Notes: generated by a model from the letters alone, not told the origin. DNA of 64,000 bases from Erythroxylum novogranatense (GCA_029891385.1 CM057226.1:11339225-11403224); one strand, 5' to 3'; counted from the first letter of the stretch, positions 11,018 to 22,654 are shown. Numbers and translations are program-made.

Positions 11018-11267
11018 TTAGTATAGGCATTAGAAGACATGAATTTAGATAATTTGATTGGATTTCTTGAGGTATTTGTGGCAAATATAAATTGTGGAGA
11101 CATGAGTCAAAAACAAAGGGCATGTTTGGTTCACATAAATATTCTTAAAATTTAAATAATTTTTTATTTAATTAGACAAAATATCATAATACCTAATTCT
11201 AAAATTAGGAAAATTATTTGTTGAAAATTTTTCAACTTTCTCGTTTCTCATTCATTCTCACCTTCTA
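11018..11267. other. AT-rich spacer
   Basis: No gene or repeat structure recognised beyond the possible right-hand duplication of the MITE. Confidence 0.4.
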
Positions 11268-11469
11268 GAAAATTATTAATAATAATAATTAATAAGAACA
11301 AAATTAATAAATTAATATGAATAATAAAATTAAATGAAGAAAATTAATAATAATAGTGAATTTAATAATTAATATCAATAAGAATAATAATAAGTAGAAA
11401 ATTAATAACAATAAGAATAATAAAATTAATAATAATAAGAAGAAAATTCAAAATAATAAGGAATTTAAT

Positions 11470-11511
<42 letters not shown>

Positions 11512-11840
11512 AATAATAATAATAATAATAATAAAATAAAAAAATATTAGTAGAAAAATAATAATAAGAATAATAAAATTAATAATAATAAGAAGAAATT
11601 TAATAATAAGAAGAAATTTAATAATAATAATAATAATATAATTAATAATAATAAGAAATTTAATAATAATAATAGATATAATTAAATAAAATTAATAAAA
11701 ATAAAATAATAGTAACTAAAAATTAATAATTAATAAAAATAAAATTAATAATAATAAAGAATTTAATAATAATAATAATAATAATAATGATAATAATAAT
11801 AATAATAATAATGACAATAATAATGATAATAATAATAATA

Positions 11841-11872
<32 letters not shown>

Positions 11873-11875
11873 AAG
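11268..11875. repeat. compound microsatellite (AAT, AAC and GAT triplets)
   Basis: About 600 bp of mostly AAT/TAA triplets. It includes a clean AAC run near 11467-11510, several pure AAT runs (for example 11510-11535 and 11765-11830) and a GAT run at about 11842-11871. Likely length-variable. Confidence 0.9.
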
Positions 11876-12949
11876 CACAAAAGCTACATTATAGGTTTAT
11901 TTTGCATTTACTATTATTTTGCTTCTATACTGGGAAATATCAATGTTATGAGTGCAGTATTAGATTCAATACCAAATTAGTTTGGGTGCGATATGGTATT
12001 GATACTAGATGTTGTTTTAGATAATTTTTAAAATTATAAAATTGTATATGAATTTCATAAAATTACAAAATATTATATCAATATATTGTGATATATAATT
12101 TTAATTTTATATTAATCATGTTTCAAAATTATAATAATATAATTTTGAAATTATAACAATATTTGTTATGAACATATATAAAAAATCTACTTTATTTTAA
12201 CTGATTCTTTTTAGCTTGATTAATTCATGAGTTGATATAAATTTAAACTATTTGTTTCAAACTATTAGTAAATAAATATTTTACATTTTAAAAGATTAAG
12301 TATTTATAGTGAGTTATTATTATAATATGATGAATTAGATTTTATTATATAAAATTGGTATAATATTATATTTTATTTTTATTTTGGTAAGAATAATAAA
12401 TAAATAGTTATACTTTATGAAATGAACCACTCCACATCTTTTATATTATTATCTTTTATAATTTTAAAAATCCAATTCCCCAATGAAAAGGTCTCCATCT
12501 AAGAAAGAAGGTAAAATTCATTTTACTTCTAAAGCCACCTACGTACTATATTTTACATTCTAATAAATCTCATTAATTACTTTCTGAATTCCCATGAATC
12601 CTACCATTAATTAGATTTGTGAATTCCATTATGTCCCATCACATTGATATTTCTTCCTGATCTCTTCTTTGCCTCGCAATATCTTTTTTGTCATCTTTCT
12701 TCATGGGTTGTTTCATTTGTTTAATTCATTTGGTTAAAAAGTTAAAACCCCGAGCCAATATCATCGCTTTCCCGAACAGCCAAGTGACCAACGTATAACA
12801 GAAATATGAAATATACACCAACTAAGATGGAAGTCGCTGTGGTGGCCCATCTGCGTGGCGAACTGGCGACGGAGCTGGCTGACGACGGCAGGAGATGCAA
12901 GGCAATGAGAACACCTGCGAGGTAGTAACTGGACGGCAATTTCCCCTCA
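11876..12949. other. AT-rich intergenic sequence
   Basis: No supported gene. 12742-12939 is GC-richer and open on the minus strand, but it lacks an ATG and is not assigned. Homopolymer and TA-rich stretches dominate 11950-12450. Confidence 0.4.
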
Positions 12950-13204
12950 ATTTCAATTCATGGCAGGCCAAATCATTGCGATTTCACAAAATGTCAAAAG
13001 CATAGCTGAGAAGACCTCAAATTCTGCAATAAAATAGATCGAAAAGCTGCTTTTTGACCCAAAATGTAGAACTAAACGTAAATTTGTTTTTGCAGTGATT
13101 GTGGGATTAGTTTAAGCAAATCTTTATCTATTGCATGATACTGTAAAATGGAAACCTGCTTCTTACTAATCTACACTATAAGGGTGGTTTTGTTTTTCCT
13201 GCGA
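12950..13204. repeat. duplicated spacer block, copy 1 (left part)
   Basis: Matches 42165-42381 with scattered changes (shared words such as CATGGCAGGCCAA and GGTTTTGTTTTTCCTG). It is cut at 13205 by the 27-kb nest and resumes at 40326. The last five bases, TGCGA, are the left target duplication of the outer copia element, two transitions away from TGTGG at 40326-40330. Confidence 0.75.
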
Positions 13205-13536
13205 TGATAGGAGACAGACTCTACTCAGACAAAGCAAATATATCAATAAAAAAATTTGAGATAAAAAAGTGATATGATGTGGTTCCGCAAATTCACAAGT
13301 CTCAAGTAGTACAGTATAATATCGTCCACAGGGAGTAATTGTGTAAGTACTAGGCTTAGATCACTCAATTAATTGGACTAATCACTTAAATGTTGATAAT
13401 TGAGGAATTGATTAATTAACGACTTGTTAAAACTAAGCATAAAACAAACAGAATAATCGCGCAATTTATGATTGAAAGGAATGAATCTAGTTCTATCGGA
13501 CTTTGGTGAAATTGAAATTTGCGCTACTTGGATTCA

Positions 13537-13822
13537 TGAGATTGACTGATTCTGATTCGAAGATTCCTGCAAAACAATAAAGGCACGCCGGAGGTTGATT
13601 TCCGGTAGGCCCCTCCAACGCTCAAGTCAGTCTTTTGTGAGAGTTTTTGTGACTGGTAAGTAATGAAAATAGGGTTCTTCGAAATCGTACCTTTTCAATG
13701 ATGATGTAATGAATTTATATGGCTAATACCTGTAGGAATTAGGTCAATCCTCAAGAGATGGGCCGATCGGCTCATGCGCCGTTTTGAGTCTGGGCTTGGG
13801 CTTAGCACGACCGACCCAACCA
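13537..13822 (-). repeat. 3' LTR of the Tat-type element
   Basis: 286 bp, with about 15-20 differences by eye from 22369-22654. On the minus strand it is preceded by a purine-rich tract (complement of 13823-13841) that can serve as the polypurine tract. Confidence 0.85.
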
Positions 13823-14202
13823 TAAGCCCCTACTCCTCGAGTCTGACCAGGGAAAAGGGTCGAATGAGTACATAAGGATTGTGCAGCTCGTCTGTAGGAT
13901 AGCTCGTGATAGGATCGATCGGTCGGACATCAATGCTTAATGCATGACGACTCGTGATAGGCTCGATCGGTCGGACATCAATGCTTAGTGCATGACGGCA
14001 TTTAGTTTAATCATTACTAATGGCACGTGTCCTCTGACAGGTTTTCAAAATTTAAAACGAAACGTCTTTGTAACCGTTGTGCAGCTGTCACATACGTCCT
14101 TTCAACTGCTGCGCCGCTATGGGTAACTGATAACCCTAATTTGCACGGCTCAAATTTTGTCGCGCGTCCAAGTTCCATCAGTATGCCCGCTCAGTATCTT
14201 GT

Positions 14203-14209
14203 TATAAAT
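14203..14209 (+). promoter_or_regulatory. TATA box of the antisense extra gene
   Basis: TATAAAT about 195 nt upstream of ATG 14402, followed by a C/T-rich leader, as in plant promoters. It would drive transcription opposite to the host retrotransposon. Confidence 0.45.
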
Positions 14210-14401
14210 GCTCGGAATTGACACACTCCTTCACTTTCTGCGTGTTCGATTCTTCAATCTTTGCTTCCTCTCTTCGTCATCTCCTTGTTCGCAGTCATCA
14301 AAATTTCCTTTTTCACCGTCATCCAAATCCCTAATTTCCGTGTCTAAATTAGGTACGTCCTTCTTCCTTTCCTTATTCTGCAAGTTTGATTTTCAGCAAC
14401 C

Positions 14402-16835
14402 ATGTCGTCGACTAGCCCTAGAGACGAGCTCAGGCTTAGGAACGAATCTGGCTCCCCCTCTCCTTCTCCATCGCCTCCTCGCCAACCTTCACCACCGGCA
14501 TCCCCGAGTCCTAACGGGGAAGTAAGTAAAGTTCTGAGGGAGCTCCATCAGGAACTGGCCGCCGAGAGAGCTTTACAGGTTGTTGGGTCACTGGAGATAG
14601 TGGCGGAAACAATGGAGGTGCCGGAAGCCGGCGGAAATGATGTGTCGGAGTTAAGGGGGGATGAGGAAATCGGAGCGAGTGCCCAGAAGGATGGGCAAAT
14701 TGTTGAGAAACCATCGAGCGACCCTTCAACGATGACCGAAAGGGAACTGAATCGGTCGGTTATTAAGAATAATATCCCTTCGTCTTGGGGGCCTAGGCTG
14801 GCTGGCCAGAGCGAAAGGATTCATAGCAGTGGAGGCAGCTACTTTGTTGTGACAGAGAGCTTTTTCTCGGTCGGTGGTATGAAGCTTCTGTATGCCCCGA
14901 TCATTGATGAGGGCGCGCCTACCAATTAGAGTCGAGCTAGATTCCCCCTAATGGTTGGAGATTCATAAACGGTCTGGCTTTGTTGTGCCATCATTTCGGG
15001 TGTCCTCCATCGGTCAGTGTCCTGCGGTATTTTTTGAGAATGAACCAAAGCTCAAGATTCGAAGCCGGGATCCCTCACCTCCAGTATAGGGATGCGAGGT
15101 ATCGTCCTGCTGGAACAGCAGGATCAATCAAAGAGTAGAAAATGGAGTACTTCTTCGTGAGACCCCCAGGATCCACCTTTGAATCCCGGCCGTGGAGGTA
15201 TCCCCTGGCCAAGCAGTGGAATGATATTGCTGATCTACACCTTTCTAGGGAGGAGTGGGAAGTGATCGGTAGGATCAAGGCGCTCGGTTGGTATTCTTTT
15301 GACCGTCTTATTTTGGGATATCGTGGAGGGGCATCAACCGATGCCTTTTTAATTGATCCCCCTCCTCGAATTAGAGGGCTAGAAGAGGAGACTGCCCCTC
15401 CTGGTAAACTCCTCGTAGTTTATTTATCTGTTGTATTCACAAGTATTAATTTCGATTTCTAACCTGTTTCTATAATTGTGCAGCCATGGCAAAGATCAAG
15501 GAGTTCGTCGGGTCTTCCCGTCTCCTTAAATCCAAAAGACAACCCAAAGGGCCAAGATCTTCAAAGGCGAAGAAGCAAAGGAAGGAGGTAGAGGCCAGCG
15601 AAGACATCGCTCAGCCGGCGATGTTGGACCATCATACAGCAATTATGGCCCTTTCGTCCACTGAGGACTGACCTGGCGTGTCAGCATCATTGTCGGTCCA
15701 GCGGATGAGTGCGTACCGATCGGATTCGGAGTAGGAAGAGATGGACCCACCGCTCAAAAGAAAAGGACCGCTCGGAGTGCTGGTCGATCATCGAGTCAGC
15801 TGGAGAGAGGAAAGGGGGAAAAGCAAGCGCCCCGATTAGATAAGGGCAAAGAGAAAGGGCGAGCTTCCAGCGGTAGAAAATGGGTCTCCACGATTAGTCT
15901 TGATAAGACTGTATCGCTTAGGGACGTCAAAGTCGCTCTGCATGTTGCCCAAAAGGTTGTTCCTCCTGAGGACGAGAAATTTTTGGATACACTGAACAAT
16001 AAAGAGCTGATGGCTAGTCTCGTCCGTGGCTGTGCCAGGGATCTGGCGTTCGCCTCTACGATGCATCAACGTCTCGATCAGCTCGATGAAATGAGCCAAA
16101 CAATGGACCAAGAGGCTCACGACCTTCTTGAACAAGTTAACGCTCTAAGAGCTGAGCTTTCAGAGGCGAAGGAGGGGCAGGACGTTTTACAAGCTCAACT
16201 CTCTTCAGTTGAGGAGGAGAAGAGCATTTTGGAGGAAGAGAAGAGCGTTTTGAGGGCTCAACTCGCTTCGGGGGAGGAGGAGAGGAGTAGAGTGATTGCT
16301 TCCAGGGGTGAGCTGAAAAGTGAACGCCGGGTGTTGCAGCTCCGCATTGAGGGCCTAAGGAAAAAGGTGCTCGATGCCACTTCAAGGGCGAAAGTGGAGG
16401 AGGGGCTTCGTTCAAAAGCTTTCCGAGACTGTCATGAGGCGGTGACAGAAAAAATGAAGTTCGAGAAGAAAATGCTGGAGCTGCAAGGCTCCGTCAAGGA
16501 GTAAAGGATTGAAGTGATCAAGCGATGGAAAGAGCGACATTTACATGAGGAGTGTCTGGAGTTTGCTTACGACTTAGCTCTTTCCATCCTGAGGAGCTGC
16601 CACAGCGTTTGCCTCCCTGACGGGTTGGATGGTCCTTCCTTCGAGGATTATGCCAAGCCGATGCTTCCCTCGAGCTCGGCCTCTCACTTGAGGAGGTGAG
16701 AGAGATAGCTGAAAAAAAAGAGGTCTTGCCGGATGAGGTGCTAGAACTAAGTTCTGATGAGGAAGAGGATGTCTCTCCATCATCTTTTCCTGCCGATCCG
16801 GCTGCTGGCCCTTCCTCTCCCCCCGAAGGATCATA
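14402..16835 (+). pseudogene. antisense extra ORF of the Tat element (Transposase_28-like plus coiled coil)
   Basis: Plus-strand gene relic between pol and the 3' LTR of a minus-strand element. ATG 14402 has a good context and opens 175 codons with a Ser/Pro-rich N-terminus. A segment at about 15142-15400 (FFVRPPGSTFESRPWRYPLAKQW onwards) resembles the plant 'putative gypsy type transposon' domain. A likely intron runs from GT 15404 to AG 15483. A long heptad-rich coiled coil spans 15983-16500 (LLEQVNALRAELSEAKE, then repeated EEEKS units). A conserved-looking tail follows at 16520-16690. Stops at 14927 and 16502 and several frame changes break it. Extra ORFs in this position, in either orientation, are known for Tat elements; their role is unknown. 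Confidence 0.65.
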
Positions 16836-17059
16836 ATGATTTTCCTTTTTTCAGGGCTCATCTGGTCGAGCTTGTGACTAGAATATAAATTCAAGGAAAT
16901 AGAATTCTTTTATCTTTCATTACCTTTTTTATCTGTCGTGTTAAGATTAGACGATCTTTTTAAATAGAACGAATGCACTCGATATGGTTGATCGGTTGTA
17001 GGGTCTGAGAGAGTCATGGTCGACCGAGATAAGAGAACTTGGCTGAGCGATAGTGTGGT

Positions 17060-17605
17060 CGAGCGATCCAAGATTTTGGCTCTTGGCATCGCCTGGTTCC
17101 AAAATCCCGTCTTGGCAATCTGGCCGAGCGATGTAGAGGCCGAGTGATCCAAGATTTTGGCTCTTGGCATCGCCTAGTTCCAAGATCCCGTCTTGGCAAC
17201 CTGGTCGAGCGATGTAAAGGCCGAGCGATCCAAGATTTTGGCTCTTGGCATCGCCTGGTTCTAAGATCCCGTCTTGGCAACCTGGCCGAGTGGTGTAGAG
17301 GCCGAACGATCCAAGATTTTGGCTCTTGACATCGCTTGGTTTCAATATCTCGTCTTGGCAACCTGGCCGAGCGATGTAGAGGTCGAGCGATACAAGATTT
17401 TGTCTCTTGGCATCGTCTGGTTCCAAGATCCCGTCTTGGCAACCTGGCCGAGCGATCCAAGATTTTGGCTCTTGGCATCGCCTGGTTCTAAGATTCAGTC
17501 TTGGCAACCTGGAGGAGCGATGTAGAGGCTGAGTGATCCAAGATTTTGGCTCTTGGCATCGCCTAGTTCCAAGATCCCGTCTTGGCAACCTGGCCAAGTG
17601 AAGTC
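17060..17605. repeat. 81-bp tandem repeat, about seven units
   Basis: The word CCAAGATTTTGG recurs at 17068, 17149, 17230, 17311, 17392 (one base changed), 17457 and 17538, giving a period of 81 bp with one 65-bp unit lacking 16 bp. Because 81 is a multiple of three, long minus-strand frames are open (27-residue repeat), but nothing suggests they are expressed. It lies between the truncated integrase and the antisense gene. Confidence 0.9.
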
Positions 17606-17664
17606 AACTGGTTCACTTCAAGATGGGATGGCTCACAATTTTTAGCTGCTCGGTCGGTTAATGA

Positions 17665-17822
17665 GATAGGTTGCTATTCTTCTGGCAGGCCTCGCATCGG
17701 TTGCTATTCTTCTGGCAGGCCTCGCATCGGTTAACCTTCTCTTGACAATCCTTCTTCATCGTTGGCCAATAATACTCCTGTCTGATCAATCTATGAGCCA
17801 ACATTCTACCTCCTAAATGATT
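17665..17822 (-). pseudogene. truncated integrase start (HHCC zinc finger)
   Basis: Continues the pol frame after TGA at 17820-17822. On the minus strand it encodes the gypsy integrase zinc-binding segment: HLGG, then RLIRQEYYWPTM and CEACQK. A 30-bp unit is exactly duplicated (17671-17700 and 17701-17730), repeating the two cysteines. The catalytic core (DDE) is absent, so the element could not integrate its own copies. Confidence 0.7.
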
Positions 17823-18545
17823 TCAACACATTCCTTCATGAACTTCAGCCATTGCTCGTTCTGCCTCCTCTTCATCCAAGCAACGTAGTAGCGGCCAGTC
17901 ATAAGAACGTTTGTACAGAATGTCATTGAGAATCACATATTCAGCCACCTTTACCCTTAATTTCCTGGCCTCCAAAACTTCTACCGGCTGTGTTCCCTTA
18001 AGAAGGTACTGTCTGATCGGCTCTATCCAACTTGACCATTCATCATCTGCTTGAAGGACTTCAGTAGCCGTCTGGATGCTAGGTCGGTCGAGTCGCTCGA
18101 CCAAGATGTTATTCCTGGCATTTTGCTCCGAAGCCATCTTGGAGAGTGCGTCTGCCTGAGCATTTTGTGTCTGTTCTATCCTGTTGACCGAGTATTGCTC
18201 AAAATTACTCAACTCCCATTTTACCAATTCCAGATACTTGATCATGTTGTTCCCCTTGGCCTCATACTGCCCAGTGACTTGACCAACCACTATTTGACTA
18301 TCGCTGTATACCTTAAGATGCTTTACCCCCATCTCTCTTGCCAATTGGAGACCGGCTATTAGAGCTTCGTATTCTGCCTCATTATTGGATGCTCTAAATT
18401 CTAACCGGAGGGCATACTCCACCTTTTCTTCCCAATGTGGGCTGATCAATACCACTCCTGCTCCGCATCCCTCAGCGTTGGACGACCCATCAACAAATAG
18501 GCTTCAGGCAGGACGCTGCTCACCCTGCGAGTCAGGTTGAATCAT
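17820..18545 (-). pseudogene. second (archaeal-type) RNase H domain
   Basis: Minus-strand frame with FVDGSSNAEGCGAG near 18500, NNEAEYEAL near 18390, YSDSQIVVGQV near 18300 and QADALS near 18150. These carry the acidic catalytic residues in the order of an additional RNase H, a hallmark of the Tat lineage. A TGA near 18520 (likely from TGG) and the TGA at 17820 break the polyprotein. The C-terminal part leads into integrase. Confidence 0.75.
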
Positions 18546-18683
18546 TTCTGCAACGAAGTCCGCCAACACTTGGGCCTTGATCGTCTTTCGTGGTTTATAG
18601 TGTATATCGAACTCCCCCAGTTCTACTGCCCATTTTATTAACTGCCTAGAGGTTTCGAGCTTTTGGAGGCACTACCTGAGGGG

Positions 18684-19700
18684 TTAGTTGGTCCATACCT
18701 CAATGGTATGACTCTGGAAGTAGGGCCATGCTGCAGTTATCAAGGAGAGAGCCAACTTTTCAATGGGTGCATATCGCGTTTCTGATCCGTTCAGCACTTT
18801 ACTAATATAGTAGATCGGGAATTGCTCGCTACCTTCCGATCGAACAAGAACTGCGCTGATCACCCCCTCTGTGACTGCCAAGTAAAGAATCAGATTCTCC
18901 TCCTCAACTGGGCTCTGCAAGATGGGTGGACTAGTCAGATATTGCTTCAAGTGCTGGAATGCTTTTTCGCACTCATCCAGCCATTAGAACTGGGTCACAT
19001 CTGCCTTCCTCAAAATTTTGAAGAAAGGGAGGCACTTGTCCCCCATCCTATAGATGAATCTGTTCAGAGAAACTATCCACCTGGTTAGTATCTGTACATC
19101 CTTCAAGCATCGTGGTGAGGGCATTTGGACAATAGCTTCGATCTTTTCCGGATTAGCTTCAATCCCTCGTTGAGTGATCATAAATCCCAAGAACTTTCCA
19201 GATGCTACACCAAAGACGCACTTTCCGGGATTCAACTTCATTTGGAATTTGTGGAGGGTCAGGAAGACTTCTCTAAGGTTCTCCATATGTTCAGCACCTA
19301 TCTTGCTTTTGACCACCATGTCGTTCACATACGTCTCAACTATTTTGCCGATCTATCTCTTAAAAACTTCCATGACGAGTCGTTGGTAAGTAGCCCCCAC
19401 ATTTTTCAGACCGAACGACATCACCTGGTAACAATATGTGCCCTGGTCAGTTATGAAAGCCGTTTTTTCTTCATCTTCGAGGCTCATTTTTATTTGATGA
19501 TAACCAGAGAAGGCATCCAAGAAGCTGAGGAGCTCATGCCCTGCCGTGGAGTCTACCAGTTGATCGATCTTGGGCAGTGGGAAATTGTCCTTTGGGCATG
19601 TTTTGTTCAAGTCGGTGAAATCAATGCACATTCTCCACTTCCTATTCTTCTTCTTCACCAATACCACATTGGTTAGCCATTCGGGGTACTTGACTTCCCG
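18684..19700 (-). pseudogene. reverse transcriptase and RNase H of the Tat-type element
   Basis: The same frame carries fingers and palm (WRMCIDFTDLNKTCPKDNFPLP, then LSFLDAFSGYHQI with the first catalytic Asp), FGLKNVGATYQR, and then the catalytic loop, which reads Y-V-N-D (19323-19331) instead of Y-V-D-D. That Asp-to-Asn change alone should abolish polymerase activity. The thumb, connection and retroviral-type RNase H start follow (LYLAVTEGVISAVLV near 18880). Stops separate the pieces at 19353, 18984 and 18684. Confidence 0.85.
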
Positions 19701-19862
19701 AATGAACCCGGCTTCAAGTAGCTTCTCTATTTCTTTCTAGATCACCCCCTGCCGCTCCTTGCCGTGCCATCGCTTCTTCAGTCTGACTGGCCTATAATTT
19801 TTTTGAATACCCAGGGAATAGGATGTTACCGATCGGGAGATTCCAAACATGTCGCTCAGTAC

Positions 19863-20549
19863 CTAAGCAAAGACCGATCGGTTCTCTACCAAGCAACCTG
19901 TGATTGCTGTGGCCAACCCTTGTTCGAGTTCGGCACCCAAATTTGTGAATTTGGATCGGTCTTCTTCATCCAGTATGACCCGTTGAGTTTCTTCTGCAAG
20001 ATTCATCCTCTCGGTTTCTTCATCTGCTCTTACATCCAGAGAACTTGCCAATACTACCGCTCCCTCGAGGGTTCTTGCTTCTGCCAAGTAGTATTCCCGA
20101 GCGATTCTTTGTTGACCCCTAACAATGTCGATGCCATAGGGTGTTGGGAATTTCATCTCCTGATAATAGGTTGAGATGACAGCTCTGAGGGCGTTTTGTG
20201 TGGCTCTTCCGATTATTGCATTATAGGCTCCTACAAACTTCGCCACTAAGAATTCAACATTCCTCACTACTTGGAGCGGCTTTTGCCCGAACTTTACGTT
20301 CAACAGGACTCGAGCGAATGGATAGGCGGATGCTCCTGTTACCACTTTGATTGGGCCCTCTATCGGCAGTAGTCGTTCTTCCAGAATCTCGATCTGCTTA
20401 AAAGCATCGTAGTATAATAGGTCGACCAAGATGACTGTGTCAATCATTACGCGCTTCACCTCGCTACCGTCCATATTCAAAGTAATCACGAGTGCGTCAT
20501 CATGAGGACAGTTGATGCCAGCCAGGTTAGACTCGTCAAACGAGATCAC
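19863..20549 (-). pseudogene. protease region of the Tat-type element
   Basis: A 228-codon stretch in the pol frame. The segment VKRVMIDTVILVDLLYYDAF corresponds to the retropepsin active-site region; the usual D-T-G reads D-T-V, so the catalytic loop is altered. It is followed by the flap and the AIIGR segment near 20215, then a linker to RT. The frame differs from gag (frameshift between 20549 and 20795). Confidence 0.7.
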
Positions 20550-20794
20550 CTCATTAATTTGTGGCTTTTTCCCTGCTGACTGACCCTCAGCGATCTACCT
20601 GGAATACCGTTTCCTTCCTCTGATAGTGGACCCCCTGCTGCGCTACCGCTAAAAATCATGTTTATGACCCTGATCGTTCAATCATCCTACTGTCCGATAT
20701 TTCTGTCATCTCTAGTCCTGGACTGTCCTCTCGTATCGCGTCGGTCGTCCATATTCCTGGTCTGCCTTCCGCCATCATTCATGTTGTGTTGTCT

Positions 20795-22369
20795 CTATGG
20801 TTTTCGCCAATTGTCAGACCGACCGCTCCTGCCTTCATTACCTCGATCGGCATTTCTACCGTACTTCAAAAATCTAGCCAGCCTTCCCCTCTGGATAAGG
20901 AGTTCGATTTCTTTCTTTAGGTCCCAACAATCCTCCGTGTCATGGCCGACATCTCTATGAAAACAACAATATAAAGAAGAATCCCTTTTCTTGAGAGGGG
21001 TTTTCAATTTATTGGGTTCTCAGAGGGATTCCCCTTCTGCTTGCATGACCTCCAGTACTTCCGCATATTGCCTGTTGAGCGGAGTGAAGGATTCTCGCCT
21101 TTGGTCCTTCCGATCGATCAGCTTCCTCCAGCTAGACTGATCCTTCTGCTGTTTTTGTGAATCATCGGCTCTACTACTCGGCTAGTGGTCATCCACTCTA
21201 CGTTTCGTGTTTTTCAACACTTCCTCCAGCTGGATGTATTTATCTGCCCGATTTCTTATCTCTTGGATAGACTTGCGCTGATCAAGAGCCAGTGATTTCT
21301 TGAACTCTTCATCCCTCGTATTGCTCATCAAGGCAGCCAACATGGACGAGCAAGTGAGGTCAGGGACTTCGACAGCTTCATTGTTGAATCGGGTGATGAA
21401 ATCCCGCAAGCTCTTGTTCCTTCCTTGCGTCAACTGCATTACTTCCAAGGCAGTCTTCTGTGGCCGTTTACTTGTAGCAAACTGGTTGAGGAATAGCAGC
21501 TTAAAATCCTCAAAACTGGTTATTCAACGCGGGGGTAAGCTGTTGAACCATCTTCGGGCTCCTTCTTGAAAGGCTGTGCAGAAGGCTTTACACTGAATGG
21601 CGTCTGGAACGCAATGCAGGTTCATCATCGATTGGAAGTGCTGCAGATAGTCGAGAAGATCGGTCTTTTCAGTATATTTTTCTGGCATCGGTATCTTAGT
21701 ACCGACCGCTGGGAGGCTATCCAAGATCTCTGGGATGAAAGGAGAGCTGTATTGTGTTGATGGTTGGTCAGGACGAGAATTCATGGCTATGTTGATCCGA
21801 TGGTCCATGATTTTTTCTAGGGCTTCGGCAGAGTGTCGATCGGCCATCACACCAACCTGCCGAGCGGGTGTTTGTTGCTATTCCGATTGAGATTGTAAGA
21901 TTTGGCGGATCAATAGATCGACCGCTTCTTCTATTTGTCTCTGTGTGAGGAAGGTTGTTTGTGGTGCAGGAGGGTTCGTGTTGAGGGGGTATTGGATGTG
22001 AGGATGTGAACTGGTTCGAGCATCATCCTCTAGGGCCACGCTTTGTATTTCTTGGTCTTGGTTTTGGGATTGTTGTGGTTGATCATGCTGGTGTGAGCGT
22101 TGAGGGGGTAGCTCGTTTATGCTAGGGTTTTGGTGTAGGGATGGAGGGTGTGTCTGGTGATCAGAATGCGGCGATGGAAGGGCGGCGGGTAGCCGCAAGC
22201 CCATTCGCTGCAGTGCAAGTGCCGCAACAGCGGCTACATCGGGATTCGTCACCGCCGCCTGACTGATTTGAGTGTTTATGGACGTGGTGCCTTGATGCCC
22301 GGACCCACGGTTGGCGCCAATTGGTTCTGTCGGATTCTGGTGGGGCTGGGCGCTGCCACTTGGATCCAT
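20795..22369 (-). pseudogene. gag of the Tat-type element
   Basis: One frame from ATG 22369 down to 20795, interrupted by stops at 21878 (TAG), 21524 (TGA), 21182 (TAG) and one near 21020. It has a Gln/Pro/His-rich N-terminus, the gag core (YLQHFQSMMNLHCVPDAIQCKAF, then ARRWFNSLP), the QGRNKSLRDFITRFN block and a zinc knuckle (CCFHRDVGHDTEDCWDLKKEIE) near 20940. The A of the ATG is the last base of the 5' LTR, an unusually tight arrangement. Gag would form the particle that packages element RNA. Confidence 0.8.
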
Positions 22370-22654
22370 GAGATTGACTAATTCTGATTCGAAGATTCCT
22401 GCAAAATAATAAAGGCACGCCAGGGGTTGATTTTCGGTAGGCCTCTCCGACGCTCAAGTCAGTCTTTTGTGAGAGTTTTTGTGGCTGGTAAGTAATGAAA
22501 ATAGGATTTTTGGAAATCGTACCTTTTCAATAATGAGGTAATGAATTTATATGGCTAATACCTGTAGGAATTAGGTCAATCCTCAAGAGATGGGCCGATC
22601 GGCCCATGCGCCGTTTTGAGTCTGGGCTTAGGCCTATCACGACCGACCCAACCA
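22369..22654 (-). repeat. 5' LTR of the Tat-type element
   Basis: 286 bp, partner of 13537-13822. Immediately inside, the minus strand reads TGGATCCAAGTGGCAG, the position of a primer site; a TGGCGCCAACCGTGGG word, more like known Tat primer sites, lies about 50 nt further in (22301-22320). Confidence 0.85.

Larger units (their letters stand above)
13537..22654 (-). mobile_element. Tat-type Ty3/gypsy element with antisense extra gene
   Basis: Two 286-bp LTRs (13537-13822 and 22369-22654) start TGAGATTGAC and end CCAACCA on the plus strand. On the minus strand the order is gag, protease, RT, RNase H, a second RNase H and the start of integrase. The integrase core is missing and an 81-bp tandem repeat occupies part of its place. 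Between pol and the 3' LTR a plus-strand (antisense) extra gene is present. A second RNase H and an extra ORF are features of the Tat lineage. Flanks ATTCA and GAATC do not form a clean TSD. Confidence 0.8.

Noticed and set aside
12742..12939. Minus-strand open frame of 65 codons with two hydrophobic stretches
   Set aside because: It has no ATG, the frame is closed by TGA just upstream, and no paralog or domain was recognised.
12960..13037. Short plus-strand frame starting MAGQIIAISQNVKSIAEK, with a counterpart at 42178
   Set aside because: Changes between the two copies fall at all codon positions and the frames end differently, so coding constraint is not evident; treated as duplicated spacer.
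14353..14396. Possible 5'UTR intron (GT...AG) before the antisense gene start
   Set aside because: At 44 nt it is shorter than plant introns normally are.
16947..17597. A 216-codon minus-strand frame with a 27-residue repeat
   Set aside because: It is the translation of an 81-bp tandem repeat without stops; no start context, domain or composition argues for a protein.
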